31,814 nt of DNA from Pseudomonadota bacterium (GTDB lineage Bacteria; Desulfobacterota; Syntrophobacteria; Syntrophobacterales; Syntrophobacteraceae), in the NCBI GenBank assembly GCA_023442755.1, contig JAEZXS010000056.1, forward strand, positions 1 through 31,814, in the 5' to 3' direction. Below, piece after piece: positions 1 to 8,181 of the stretch. Each line of letters begins with the position of its first letter. Position 1 is the stretch's first letter. The translations under genes and the position numbers were made by a program. Under the pieces are notes generated by a model. That model did not search any database. It was given only the letters and a program-made list of their open reading frames with translations, and had not been told where the DNA came from.

Positions 1-74
1 GTTCAGTGGCTTTGCCATCTGAACGACCCATCTGCTACATACCAAGGCTGAGTTGTCCCCACAACTTTGAGCCT
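1..74 (+). repeat. Leader hairpins of an IS200/IS605-type element
   Basis: Two imperfect hairpins lie just upstream of the truncated tnpA. The first, at 1-24, pairs GTTCAGTGGC with GCCATCTGAAC around a short T loop. The second, at 45-74, pairs AGGCT..GTTGT with ACAAC..AGCCT around CCCC. IS200-family elements carry hairpins at their left end and in the tnpA leader that serve in end recognition and in damping tnpA expression, so an IS origin is likely. The window starts inside the element, so its true end is not visible. Confidence 0.5.
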
Positions 75-84
75 GGAGTAGCAG

Positions 85-288
85 ATGAGCCGATTTCGAA
101 AGCTATCACAAACTATTTGGCACTGCCAATACCACATCATATGGGTGCCAAAATACAGATTCAGGGTGTTAAGGGGAGCCATCGCAGAAGAAGTGAGCAC
201 GTGTGTCCGGATATTCTCTGAGCAACTCGGGTGCGAAATCCTTGAGATGAACATTCAAGTTGACCACGTGCACCTTCTAGTCATGGTT
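85..288 (+). pseudogene. tnpA: Truncated IS200/IS605 TnpA transposase (N-terminal half)
   Basis: The first 68 residues match the start of IS200-type Y1 (HUH) transposases: the TIWHCQYHIIWVPKYRFRVL opening and the HUH motif in DHVHLLV near residues 60-66. These enzymes cut and join single-stranded DNA hairpin ends. Intact family members are about 140-150 residues with a catalytic Tyr in the C-terminal helix. Here similarity stops after LLVMV, and nine unrelated codons follow before a stop at 316-318. The catalytic Tyr and right end are missing, so the copy is dead. The break coincides with the stop codon of the convergent cytochrome gene. Confidence 0.85.
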
Positions 289-1003
289 ATTGTCTTTTTG
301 GCATCTGAAACACATTAATTACATAATCATAAAGATCTCTGCTTTGCCGATTGGAAATTTTGGACTCTGGAAAGGCAGGCATAATACCGGGAGAGCCGTC
401 GGGATTGCTGGGATTGCGAATAAAGTCGATAAACGAATTAAAATCCAATAGCTTGGGAGAATTAATCACCGGTAGATTAGGCTGTGCGATGTTGCCGCCC
501 TGCGGATGGCAGCCGCTGCAATTTGCCTTGTAGATTTGCTCTCCTGCCTTATATTGCCTCGGGGCTTGAGGACTCCAGCCGCCATAGACCAATTGCCCGC
601 CATAGTAGCCAATTGCCAATATCAAGCAGAAGCTCATAATGTAGAGTATCAAGACGCCTTTCGTTGCAGGTCCGTATTTCCCGCTCAAAAGGATGCTTAT
701 GCCTAAAGAAACAATTACAAGTGGAAGAAGCATCAATTTCATCTTTATTGGAAAGAGCCACGCTCCTGAATAAAAATATTGCCAGTCCATAATACCGAGA
801 ATCAGCGTTGGAAAGAGCCAGATAAATGCTAATATGACGCAGTAGCGGGCCGCTCTCGCGAGCTTTTCCCGTTTGAATACCACTGCTATTAAGCTGAATA
901 TCAAGGCGCCGACCACAAGACCTATCGGCATGTGAACTTCGGTTGGATGAATCGGATGGGGGTATCCGATGCTCTGCAGGAATCGATATACGGGATCAAA
1001 CAT
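287..1003 (-). CDS. Membrane-anchored c-type cytochrome (DUF2231-like domain plus cytochrome c domain)
   Basis: This 238-residue protein has about four hydrophobic segments in residues 25-140, starting with HPTEVHMPIG, a pattern like the DUF2231 membrane domain. A C-terminal cytochrome c domain follows, with the haem motif CSGCH at 162-166 and a probable distal ligand Met208 in the GIMPAF stretch. It should sit in the inner membrane with the haem domain in the periplasm, passing electrons between the quinone pool or periplasmic carriers and a partner. A good Shine-Dalgarno (AGGAGC) precedes the ATG. It lies downstream of the FKBP and multicopper oxidase genes on the same strand, across a 361-bp gap, so co-transcription is possible but unproven. 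An IS200 remnant abuts its stop codon, so its last codons may have been reshaped. Family naming is from sequence pattern only. Confidence 0.75.
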   Translation of the reverse strand: MFDPVYRFLQSIGYPHPIHPTEVHMPIGLVVGALIFSLIAVVFKREKLARAARYCVILAFIWLFPTLILGIMDWQYFYSGAWLFPIKMKLMLLPLVIVSLGISILLSGKYGPATKGVLILYIMSFCLILAIGYYGGQLVYGGWSPQAPRQYKAGEQIYKANCSGCHPQGGNIAQPNLPVINSPKLLDFNSFIDFIRNPSNPDGSPGIMPAFPESKISNRQSRDLYDYVINVFQMPKRQ

Positions 1004-1364
1004 TATTTTTGCTCCTGGCTTGAGACATCAGCACCGGCAGGTTGTGGAAAATTCTTAACCTGTTAAAAGAATTTTTGCGCTTTAGATCAACTCTGCCTCC
1101 TCTCGTGGAACTCGTAAACTGACAGGCATGGCGATGAACCTGCTTGCATCGCTTTTATAGCGGTTTTATCTCACGATGAGGGCACCGTCAGTGATAGCGG
1201 GTTTGCCTGTAGCGGGGGGCCCTCCGTATTTTACGGGAACTTCATCGAAGCCGATCGCAATCAGTGTCAATGAGGATACCGCTGTGTCCAGCCGAATTGA
1301 CGCAGGTCTCCCTCGACTTCCGTCGGTAAAATAGTAACTTGACCTGGCTTGTAACCGGATTCGG
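1004..1364. other. Intergenic region, no convincing gene
   Basis: This 361-bp stretch between the cytochrome and FKBP genes holds the cytochrome's ribosome binding site near 1010. A minus-strand open frame of about 66 codons runs from around 1385 to 1172. It begins at a stop codon and has no usable start or recognisable domain, so it is either a gene remnant or chance. Confidence 0.4.
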
Positions 1365-2108
1365 TCACCTGACGGTCAAAAGCTCCACTTCATAGATAAG
1401 CGTCGCATAAGGACCTATGTGCCGGCCTGTTCCACGCTGTCCGTAAGCGAGAGAGGGAGGTACGAAAATCTGCCATTTCGATCCTTCCTCCATGCGTTTC
1501 AGAGCTTCTCTCAAACCGGGGATGACCTGGATGTGGTCGGAGAGCTTCAGGAATGCTGGCCCGGTGCTCTCTGTATTCAAAAACTCCTTCCCGTCGATGA
1601 GGTACCCCCTGCAATTGACTTCCGCCGTATCGGTTTCTGAAGGCTTTTTCCCGCTTCCAGCCTCGAGTACCTTATACTGGAGTCCGTTCGCGAGGGTCAC
1701 CACTCCCTCTTTGGTCTTGTTGGCCTCGAGAAATTCAGCCCCCGCTTTCTTGTTATCCAATCCGGAAAGCAGCCTGGCTTTTTCTCTTCTGTCCCGAAGT
1801 TCGACCGAAATCGAGTTTAGGGTGAGCAGAAGCTCTTCATCACTCATTGAGAGTTTATTCCCCTTCAATGCGTCTATTATCCCTCTGGATAAAGAATCCG
1901 GATCGACTTCGATCCCCTGGCGCTTGAAGTTTCTCCCCGCCTCGACACCAAGGGCATAACCGGCCTTCTCTTCCTTCATGTCGAGCGGTTTAAGGTTGCC
2001 GGTATCGGCCCTATCAGGGTCGCCGGCGGCCGGCAGCCTCACTGCGAATGCCAGAAGAGTTCCCATCACCAAGATACCTATGGCAGCCCTGATCGAATGC
2101 TTCCCCAT
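1365..2108 (-). CDS. Exported FKBP-type peptidyl-prolyl cis-trans isomerase (Mip/FkpA-like)
   Basis: This 247-residue protein has a signal peptide at about 1-28 and a helical FKBP N-terminal dimerisation domain at about 40-135. The FKBP catalytic domain covers about 140-247 and contains LIDGKEF, VIPG, VPPSLAYG and the YEVELL end strand. Mip/FkpA proteins are periplasmic or outer-membrane folding helpers. Several residues that line the FKBP active site differ from the usual ones. The Tyr of VxYxG is Cys166, the Asp after EF is Leu177 and the Trp of VIPGW is Leu199. Phe176 and Tyr222 are kept. Isomerase activity may therefore be weak, with chaperone activity more likely. The RBS (AAGGAGAGGAG) is strong. 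It lies 83 bp downstream of the multicopper oxidase on the same strand, separated by a stem-loop, so it may help fold that large exported enzyme. Confidence 0.88.
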   Translation of the reverse strand: MGKHSIRAAIGILVMGTLLAFAVRLPAAGDPDRADTGNLKPLDMKEEKAGYALGVEAGRNFKRQGIEVDPDSLSRGIIDALKGNKLSMSDEELLLTLNSISVELRDRREKARLLSGLDNKKAGAEFLEANKTKEGVVTLANGLQYKVLEAGSGKKPSETDTAEVNCRGYLIDGKEFLNTESTGPAFLKLSDHIQVIPGLREALKRMEEGSKWQIFVPPSLAYGQRGTGRHIGPYATLIYEVELLTVR

Positions 2109-2145
2109 GCGAAACTCCTCTCCTTGTTCGTAATGGTACAGATAT

Positions 2146-2176
2146 GGGGAAGGGCGCAGGAACTTTGCCCTTCCCC
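2146..2176 (-). terminator. Intercistronic stem-loop between oxidase and FKBP genes
   Basis: A perfect 10-bp stem, GGGGAAGGGC paired with GCCCTTCCCC around an 11-nt loop, lies between the oxidase stop and the FKBP start. No T-run follows on the minus strand, so it looks more like an attenuating or mRNA-processing hairpin than a full intrinsic terminator. Confidence 0.5.
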
Positions 2177-2191
2177 GGATGGAGAACTACT

Positions 2192-5100
2192 CTAAGGTGC
2201 TGTCACTTGCAAGGGTGTCGCCGGCGTCCATGCCGATGTGGCGCCACCGGTTATGACGGATCTTATTTGATAGTAGTAGGTCCGCCCCTTTGCCTGGTTT
2301 CGCAGGGTCAGTGAGGTGGCGGTTGCGCTCACCTGGTATGTGGTCGCGCCGGTCATTGCAGCGTTCCTGGAATACCGTATGGTGTAGCCGGTGATACCTG
2401 TCCTGTTGGCAGGTAAAGTCCAGGAGGTGGTCACCGTATCCGAGATCGTACCGACGGTCACGGTTGCCTTAAGGCCTGTCGGAGCAAGAATTGTCGGGAC
2501 CTGGGCGGTATTGCTCCAGGCGGAGTTGCCCGCCGAATTGAAAGCCGCCACCCGGTAGTAATACTGCCTGTTCAAAGCTACGGTCGGATCGACATAGCTT
2601 GAAGCCGTATTGTCGTTCAAAGTAAAGGTCACAGTCGAAGTACCGGTTGGGAAAGCGGCACTCGTCGACCTCTGGATAGTGAAGCCCTGTGCGCCGGGAG
2701 AGGCTCCGCCGCTCCAGGTTATCGTTACCGCGGGCGCAGTCGCGGAATTGTTGAATACGCCGGTAATAGTACCTACTGAAGGCGGCGGGGTAACTTTGAA
2801 GACCATCGGACGCATCATGTCGTTTTCTTCATGGTCCAGGTAATGGCAATGATACACATACTCCCAGCCATAGTCGGTCAAAACGTTGGTGAGAGCCGCC
2901 GGCATTATCTGGCCCGCCACGGGAGGCACCATCGGGAAATTGGCGGACGAACCCGGAGGTGCTGTCGGATCCAGGTATCTGACGCTGTTCGGGATTTTGA
3001 ACGGGAGCCACATCATTGGAATGTTAGACGCAAGAATAAGATCGGTAAACGGATAGGTCCTTATGGTTTCCTTCCAACCCAGCTCGTTCATGTCCGGGGG
3101 CAGGTAAGTATTGGTCCAGTCAACCCGGTTAACCACCTGGAAGGCTCCCAGGTGGAGGTGGAGCGCGTGGGCGTCAACACCTATATGCGTTACCCTGAAG
3201 ACCTTGTTTTGTCCCGGATACCAATAATCGCTCGGGGGGTTTGTGTAACCGGGTATCGCCGCCGCTATGGGGGCTATGGCATACGGATTGAGCGGGTTCG
3301 GAGCCGTTGCCATCGTGACGTTCATTCGACCGTACATCATGTCCATGCCTTCCATGATGCCTATAGAGTCAAGGATTGTGTCCCCGACAAGTATTGCTGA
3401 AGCGGTAGCCCCTGTGCCGTTGCCGTTCACGCTCGTCAGGAACACCAGCGGGGCGCTTGTGCAGCCCGCACCGGGATTGGTAAGCGTGATCGCGCCGACG
3501 GAATTGGGTGATACCGTTGCGGTGGCTACCGCGGCTGTGGTGAATCCGCCGCCGGTCAGGGTGACAGTTGGAACGGTCGTATAGCCGGACCCCATGGTTA
3601 TCATGTTGATCGCGGTCACAGTGCCTCCGGAAATCTGTGCCACCGCCGTGGCCCGTATCCCGCCTGCCTGGTTAGGTGGGCCGATTGTTACCGTGGGGGC
3701 TGTGGTGTACCCGGCCCCCGCGGTTGTGACCGTGATGCCGATTACGCCGTTAAGGCGTGCAACGGCTGCGGGCATCGTGGTGCAGCCCCCGCCAATGAAC
3801 CTAACGTTAGGGGCGGCCGTATAGCCGGCTCCGGGCACGGTGGTCATTACCGACGCGACGGCCTGGCCCTTTCCGGTCAGGTTGATTGTCTCGTCCGTGT
3901 TCTGGACATGGATGTTGCTAGTGGTATGAGTGCCGAAGGCGGGGTCATAAGCCGTATTGGGCACAACAGGTTTCTGCTGCGAGGCGCCGTAGGCGGCTGC
4001 CAGAGCCGTGTTCAAGGCGCTTATGCTGACGGGCGTCCCGGCCGCACCGGTCGGTGAAATGTTGATCTGCATGAGCGTCCGGGTGTTCGGCCCCCAACCG
4101 GCAACCGTGGGGGGGGCACCGCCAATGGAGCTATTATCCGGATCGTCCGTGTAGTAGTCGTTTCTCGAGTCATAGAGCGGCATGGGGGCGGGGTTGTCAT
4201 TATAGAGGATCAGCGACGAACCCGGAGGAACCAGCGAAAAATCCACTATGACATCGGCACGTTCGGCCGGGGCAATCATGAGAGCATGGGACTTAGTGCC
4301 CATGACGGTGACGGACCTTCTGTTGTAATCATAATTGATGGGGGTCGAGGGAATAACTGCAGCCGCGGGCATAAGTCCGCCTTCGTTGCCGATTTGAATG
4401 AGTGGAGGCCCTGCGGTTCTGGGATCCGGTGCGCCGCCGTCTCTTCCATCCGTGGGCCAGGTGCTGGGAATACAGTCTGATGAGTCGACTGGAAGGCCGG
4501 TATACGGATAGCTTGCCAGATCACCTAGTGCAAGCCCTCCTCCGCCAACCTCCGTGGGTGTACCGCATGATGGCAATGTTCCAACAGGCGGGTGCGAGCT
4601 TTGAGTGGGGGTCGCAGGAATCATCGAGACTTCGGTGCAGGCGCCCAGGGTAGGACTGCCCGCCGGCAAGGTAGGCGTGACCAGGCCGGTCGTCGGATCG
4701 GCCTTGCATATATTCCCGTACTGGTCGGCCGCGTAGTACAGTTGCAGGTTGAGGACGCGTTCGTTGCCCGCGTTCAGTATCCGGAACCGTACAGGCGCCC
4801 GATCGGGCAGGGTAAGGGTCGGATAAGGCGCGCCGTTTATAACCGGGGTGTCCCCGTATTGTTCAGGCACGATTGTTGGAGAAGGCAGCGTATAGTTGTC
4901 GACAACCATCGGCGGAGCCATGAACGGGCCGTAATCCCACCTGCCGAGGGTATTGAACCCGTTGGGGTCATAAATATTCTCGTTTGGCATGTACTCGTGG
5001 GGATACCAGAGATTGCCGCCGGCGGTATAGTTCGGAAGATACTGGTTCCAAAGAGGATCGTTGACGGCGGTGGTTGCCGGCAGTACGCCCGTGAAGGGGT

Positions 5101-6214
5101 TTGTCTCGGTGCCTGTCGGCACAGGGGCAATTGTCTGGTCGTTAACAAACGACTTGTCCTGAATAACCAGGGGGATGCCATAGCGATAGACTCCCCCGTT
5201 GGTTGCCCCGGGAGTCTTGTCCAGACCGTTCTGGTCCGGAAGAACGCCGGAGTTGATGAGGCTTTCCTCGCTCGAATCGACCAGCAGATAGGGCGCGGCC
5301 AGCCCGCCGTAAACATTCAGCCGGGTGATGCCGTGTGCATGGTCATGATAGAACATCAGCCTGGCACTCTGCTGATTCGTATAGTAGTAGGTCCCGATCC
5401 CATCGGTGGCGCTCGGCGTAAAGCATGCCGCCGGGTTGCCTCTGGCTGCGCAGGACGCACCGGCGATCATGTCCGGAACGTTCTGGAAGCTTGCGCCTTT
5501 GGGGTAGGAGGTCGGCTCGCCGGCGGGAGTAAACCACTGATACGGCGTACCATCGCTGATCCAGGGCGTGAAGCCGCCGTGCAGGTGAATGACGGCGCGG
5601 TTCTGGGAGTATATTTCCATACCGCCGTTCGGCCCCGTCGAAGCGCCCATGAGCATGGTGTCGACCGGCAGGAACATGTTCTGCTGATCCATCATGGTGG
5701 TACTGGCATCCCTGGGGAGTCTGTTGGTGACCTTCAGGCGCACCGGCCTCCCATTTCCGGGTGCCCCAGCCGGCAGTTTCGGGTTGAATGACTGGGCGAT
5801 GATCATCGGCCCAAGGTACTGGTTAACGTTTACCGAAGCACCAGCAGGGGTATTGGGCACGTTGGTCTGCCTGTACCCTCGCAGCCAGCTTGGCCCGGGC
5901 AGATCTCTTGCCAGTTGTTGCTGGTACTGATCCATGGAGAGTTCGTAATAATCCGCATCGGGGTACGTTGTCTTGTCCGGAATGGCAACGGGAATGTAGC
6001 TCCCGGTGGTGCTCGCATTGGGAGCATTAAGACCCGGCAGCGTGTCGATGAACTTCTGAATAACAGGGCTCTGAGAAAAGTTCGGAAGCGTATAATCTAC
6101 GTTGGGGTTGAAGCCTACTGCGGGGTTGGGAATCTGGCCCCGGGCGCTGCCGACCGCAAGGCAGATACTTAATAGCAGAATTAACTTGGTAACATAAGGC
6201 AACTTGTTTCTCAT
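2192..6214 (-). CDS. Large exported multicopper oxidase with internal repeat insert and two FN3 domains (OmpB-like)
   Basis: This 1340-residue protein has a Sec signal peptide at 1-26. All four copper-ligand motifs of the multicopper oxidase family are intact: HLHGG (His210, His212), YHDHAHG (290-295), HALHLHLG (His1016, His1019, His1021) and HCHYLDHEENDM (1122-1133, with type-1 Cys1123 and axial Met1133). It should oxidise a reducing substrate or metal ion outside the cytoplasm, coupled to electron transfer at a trinuclear copper site. A Gly/Thr/Val-rich insert at about 785-945 carries four copies of a GxGYTxxPTV motif and splits the cupredoxin domains. Two fibronectin type III domains fill about 1150-1240 and 1245-1340. 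Size, FN3 tail and host type recall Geobacter OmpB, a secreted multicopper protein needed for insoluble Fe(III) reduction; that parallel is inference. The RBS (AAAGGAG) is good. The gene starts 20 bp after the stop of a small exported protein gene, so the two are probably co-transcribed. The substrate is unknown. Confidence 0.9.
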   Translation of the reverse strand: MRNKLPYVTKLILLLSICLAVGSARGQIPNPAVGFNPNVDYTLPNFSQSPVIQKFIDTLPGLNAPNASTTGSYIPVAIPDKTTYPDADYYELSMDQYQQQLARDLPGPSWLRGYRQTNVPNTPAGASVNVNQYLGPMIIAQSFNPKLPAGAPGNGRPVRLKVTNRLPRDASTTMMDQQNMFLPVDTMLMGASTGPNGGMEIYSQNRAVIHLHGGFTPWISDGTPYQWFTPAGEPTSYPKGASFQNVPDMIAGASCAARGNPAACFTPSATDGIGTYYYTNQQSARLMFYHDHAHGITRLNVYGGLAAPYLLVDSSEESLINSGVLPDQNGLDKTPGATNGGVYRYGIPLVIQDKSFVNDQTIAPVPTGTETNPFTGVLPATTAVNDPLWNQYLPNYTAGGNLWYPHEYMPNENIYDPNGFNTLGRWDYGPFMAPPMVVDNYTLPSPTIVPEQYGDTPVINGAPYPTLTLPDRAPVRFRILNAGNERVLNLQLYYAADQYGNICKADPTTGLVTPTLPAGSPTLGACTEVSMIPATPTQSSHPPVGTLPSCGTPTEVGGGGLALGDLASYPYTGLPVDSSDCIPSTWPTDGRDGGAPDPRTAGPPLIQIGNEGGLMPAAAVIPSTPINYDYNRRSVTVMGTKSHALMIAPAERADVIVDFSLVPPGSSLILYNDNPAPMPLYDSRNDYYTDDPDNSSIGGAPPTVAGWGPNTRTLMQINISPTGAAGTPVSISALNTALAAAYGASQQKPVVPNTAYDPAFGTHTTSNIHVQNTDETINLTGKGQAVASVMTTVPGAGYTAAPNVRFIGGGCTTMPAAVARLNGVIGITVTTAGAGYTTAPTVTIGPPNQAGGIRATAVAQISGGTVTAINMITMGSGYTTVPTVTLTGGGFTTAAVATATVSPNSVGAITLTNPGAGCTSAPLVFLTSVNGNGTGATASAILVGDTILDSIGIMEGMDMMYGRMNVTMATAPNPLNPYAIAPIAAAIPGYTNPPSDYWYPGQNKVFRVTHIGVDAHALHLHLGAFQVVNRVDWTNTYLPPDMNELGWKETIRTYPFTDLILASNIPMMWLPFKIPNSVRYLDPTAPPGSSANFPMVPPVAGQIMPAALTNVLTDYGWEYVYHCHYLDHEENDMMRPMVFKVTPPPSVGTITGVFNNSATAPAVTITWSGGASPGAQGFTIQRSTSAAFPTGTSTVTFTLNDNTASSYVDPTVALNRQYYYRVAAFNSAGNSAWSNTAQVPTILAPTGLKATVTVGTISDTVTTSWTLPANRTGITGYTIRYSRNAAMTGATTYQVSATATSLTLRNQAKGRTYYYQIRSVITGGATSAWTPATPLQVTAP
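3380..3862 (-). repeat. Four-copy protein repeat (GxGYTxxPTV) inside the multicopper oxidase
   Basis: This segment encodes residues 785-945 of the oxidase. The motif occurs at residues 796-805, 833-842, 875-884 and 915-924, a spacing of 37-42 residues. The sequences are GAGYTAAPNV, GAGYTTAPTV, GSGYTTVPTV and GAGCTSAPLV. The composition suggests beta-strand repeats like those of surface-exposed secreted proteins. Copies 1 and 4 have diverged most. Confidence 0.85.
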
Positions 6215-6234
6215 CTCTCTCTCCTTTGACCGTC

Positions 6235-6489
6235 CTAGGGCCTCCCCTGTTGCTTTTTCCCGCCCTGAGCAGAATCCCTCGAAATAGCTTCGAGGGTTCC
6301 CGTTTCATTCATATTTTGGACCTGTTCTTTCATGAAGTTGGGATCGGCCTGCTGCCTATTCTCCACTGCAGTGCTCAGGTGCCCCTCAGGCAACCGCCTC
6401 TTTTCCGCCCACGACTGAACGCTTCCCAGGCACAAGAGGACGAACGCCATCAGCAGCAACACGAAAACGGTACGTTTCTTCTTTTTCAT
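6235..6489 (-). CDS. Small exported protein of unknown function
   Basis: This 84-residue protein begins with a clear signal peptide: a KKKK basic start, a long Leu/Val core, and a likely cleavage after QSWA at about residue 28. The mature part is about 56 residues, charged and Gln/Asn-rich, with no Cys and no recognised domain. The RBS (AAGGAG) sits correctly before the ATG. The gene ends 20 bp before the multicopper oxidase start on the same strand, so the two are probably one transcript. It could be a secretion or assembly partner, or an accessory subunit; nothing in the sequence identifies a family. Confidence 0.72.
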   Translation of the reverse strand: MKKKKRTVFVLLLMAFVLLCLGSVQSWAEKRRLPEGHLSTAVENRQQADPNFMKEQVQNMNETGTLEAISRDSAQGGKKQQGRP

Positions 6490-7170
6490 ATTCCTCTCTC
6501 CTTCTAGGTTTGAATGAGACCGCGAGAATACCTGTGCTTAGGGTCCAACGGTATAGTGCTTGAAAAAGCTTCGCTGTTGGACATTGATCCAATGCACACC
6601 GATACGATACTTTGATTTTCGTAAGCGCCGACAAAAGAGACTATTAGCCGGATGGACTCCGGAATGGAGTACTCAGCCTGTGGCGGTGACTTTAATAGAT
6701 GGCCATTTATTCTTTATGAATAGACGAGGATGCATCCTCAAGCTTCTATGAATAGCGAGAAGCAATTTTCATGCCCAAATATTAAATTATTTCAATCTGG
6801 AGAAAGTACGGCGTTAAGCGTTGAGGCGTGGTTTTAGACTACGATATTTTTATCTATGCGATATTTGAAATATCGTGCTGGAGCAGCACACAGAGTTATG
6901 AATTCCGGGCTGACATACATGTCATAGATCTTTCCCCTGATTATCCTATTGGGAGCATAATATCCGGGATGTTTTCGCAGCCGTTTTCGTTGGTTTCCGA
7001 TTTGAGGAATCTTTATGAAGAGTTGGTCTTTATGAGATAGTCCTGCCGCTCCTGGTGGATTGAGCTACCGGACATGCAGCTTTGACAAAAATGTTGTCAC
7101 TATGATGGAGGATTGCGTTAAACGGGGGCTGGCCGACCAGGTCCGATCCCGATCTGTGGGATTTCCACCG
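6490..7170. other. AT-richer intergenic region with palindromes, no firm gene
   Basis: This stretch lies between the small exported protein and the inverted repeat. It holds a spaced inverted repeat GTCCAAC..GTTGGAC (6543-6582) upstream of the exported-protein gene, a perfect palindrome GAGGATGCATCCTC (6726-6739), and CGATATTT-G-AAATATCG (6859-6875). A plus-strand GTG-started frame at 6828-7040 (70 codons) has a somewhat protein-like composition, but I see no RBS or known domain. It could be the tail of a lost gene. Confidence 0.35.
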
Positions 7171-7253
7171 CGGATACTCGGCTGATTATACGGGCTCTGC
7201 TCCAAAAATATCGGGCCATACAATCCTTCTGTGCTTCGCACCCAGGTAGCAAA
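7171..7253 (-). repeat. Inverted repeat copy 1 flanking the methyltransferase gene
   Basis: The reverse complement of this 83-bp stretch aligns with 8182-8266 at about 85% identity (13 differences including one gap, counted by hand). Shared blocks include CTGGGTGCGAAG and TATAATCAGCCGAG-like ends. Similarity stops sharply on both sides, as expected for the ends of a small mobile cassette or two copies of a short dispersed element. Confidence 0.8.
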
Positions 7254-7290
7254 GCGGGCCACTTCACGATTGTATCCAGGCTGCGAACTA

Positions 7291-8103
7291 TTATCCGAAA
7301 CTTACCTGTAATTTTGGTTTTCTAAATTTGCAGGTCATGAAAGCCGCATGGGTGGGATCAATTCTGGCGATAGAGGAGGGAAAAGGGTAATATCCGGCCC
7401 CAAGGAATTTTTCCATTTTGAAACCGTGCAATTCGAAAATGTCTTTTATGCCCCGCACCGAAAGTACCCTTATGTGCTGCCATGATTCCGGAAGGTAAGC
7501 GGATTCGGAAGAATGGATGGCCAGCGGGTTCCCGATATTGTATTTAGCCTGTGAAAAATTGGAGCTGGACATGGGCATCCAACCCATCACAAGCGAGAAA
7601 ATATTATGCCAGCTGGCCAGATTTTCCGTGCAAATAACAGCGTACCCACCGGGTTTCAGCACCCGGAAAATCTCCCTGACAAAATGTTCAGTTCTGTATA
7701 GATGTTCTATCACCTGATTGGAGTGTACAATATCAAATGCACCGTCATTAAAAGGTAGATTATCAGAAACGTTACATTTTACGGCCCCAATTCCTGATTG
7801 ATGAGCGGCATTCAGAGCCTCTTCCACAACATCTATGCCAAATGCAATGCTGCAGCCCACTTTTGATATTATTTTGCCCGTCCATCTGCCATTATCACAA
7901 CCTATATCAAGTAAACAGGCGTTTGGATCAGGCTCGATCAGATTCAAAATATCTGATTCATACATTTCCGAAGCAACGGAACGCAAATAGCGGAAGTATT
8001 TTTTGAGCATAACGACCTCGCAACAGATGTTTTGAAGAATTGCTTCCATATTACCTGAAATTCTAATGTATTTGGAACCCTTTTTGAATATCGCATTTCT
8101 CAA
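7291..8103 (-). CDS. SAM-dependent class I methyltransferase (Methyltransf_11-like)
   Basis: The product is 270 residues from the first ATG. SAM-binding motif I is LLDIGCDNGRW at about 64-74. The acidic residue ending the next strand lies in the FGIDVV stretch, and the post-I segment is FDIVHSNQVIEHL. LKPGGYAVI follows, as in Methyltransf_11 enzymes. The C-terminal part is unassigned. Such proteins often methylate sugars, quinone precursors or small metabolites, and the substrate here is unknown. The start is uncertain: ATGs at 8103, 8049 and 8010 all have weak ribosome binding sites, and the motif content needs only the shortest form. By eye the gene is richer in A/T than the surrounding core genes. 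It lies between two inverted copies of an 85-bp repeat, which together suggest acquisition as a cassette. Confidence 0.85.
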   Translation of the reverse strand: MRNAIFKKGSKYIRISGNMEAILQNICCEVVMLKKYFRYLRSVASEMYESDILNLIEPDPNACLLDIGCDNGRWTGKIISKVGCSIAFGIDVVEEALNAAHQSGIGAVKCNVSDNLPFNDGAFDIVHSNQVIEHLYRTEHFVREIFRVLKPGGYAVICTENLASWHNIFSLVMGWMPMSSSNFSQAKYNIGNPLAIHSSESAYLPESWQHIRVLSVRGIKDIFELHGFKMEKFLGAGYYPFPSSIARIDPTHAAFMTCKFRKPKLQVSFG

Positions 8104-8181
8104 GCCATATAAAATAAAGTGTCATGGATAAGGTCCTGTATTAAGGCCAAAAACTACACTCTCCCCGGCTTCGGTTCCTAA

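Noticed and set aside
1172..1385. Minus-strand open frame of about 66 codons between cytochrome and FKBP genes
   Set aside because: It begins at a stop codon, has no start or RBS, and matches no family I recognise.
4592..5791. 399-codon open frame antisense to the multicopper oxidase
   Set aside because: No recognisable motifs, and the opposite strand carries intact copper-ligand motifs.
7065..7262. 65-codon minus-strand frame overlapping inverted repeat copy 1
   Set aside because: The corresponding frame is broken by an indel in copy 2, so the repeat is more likely non-coding.
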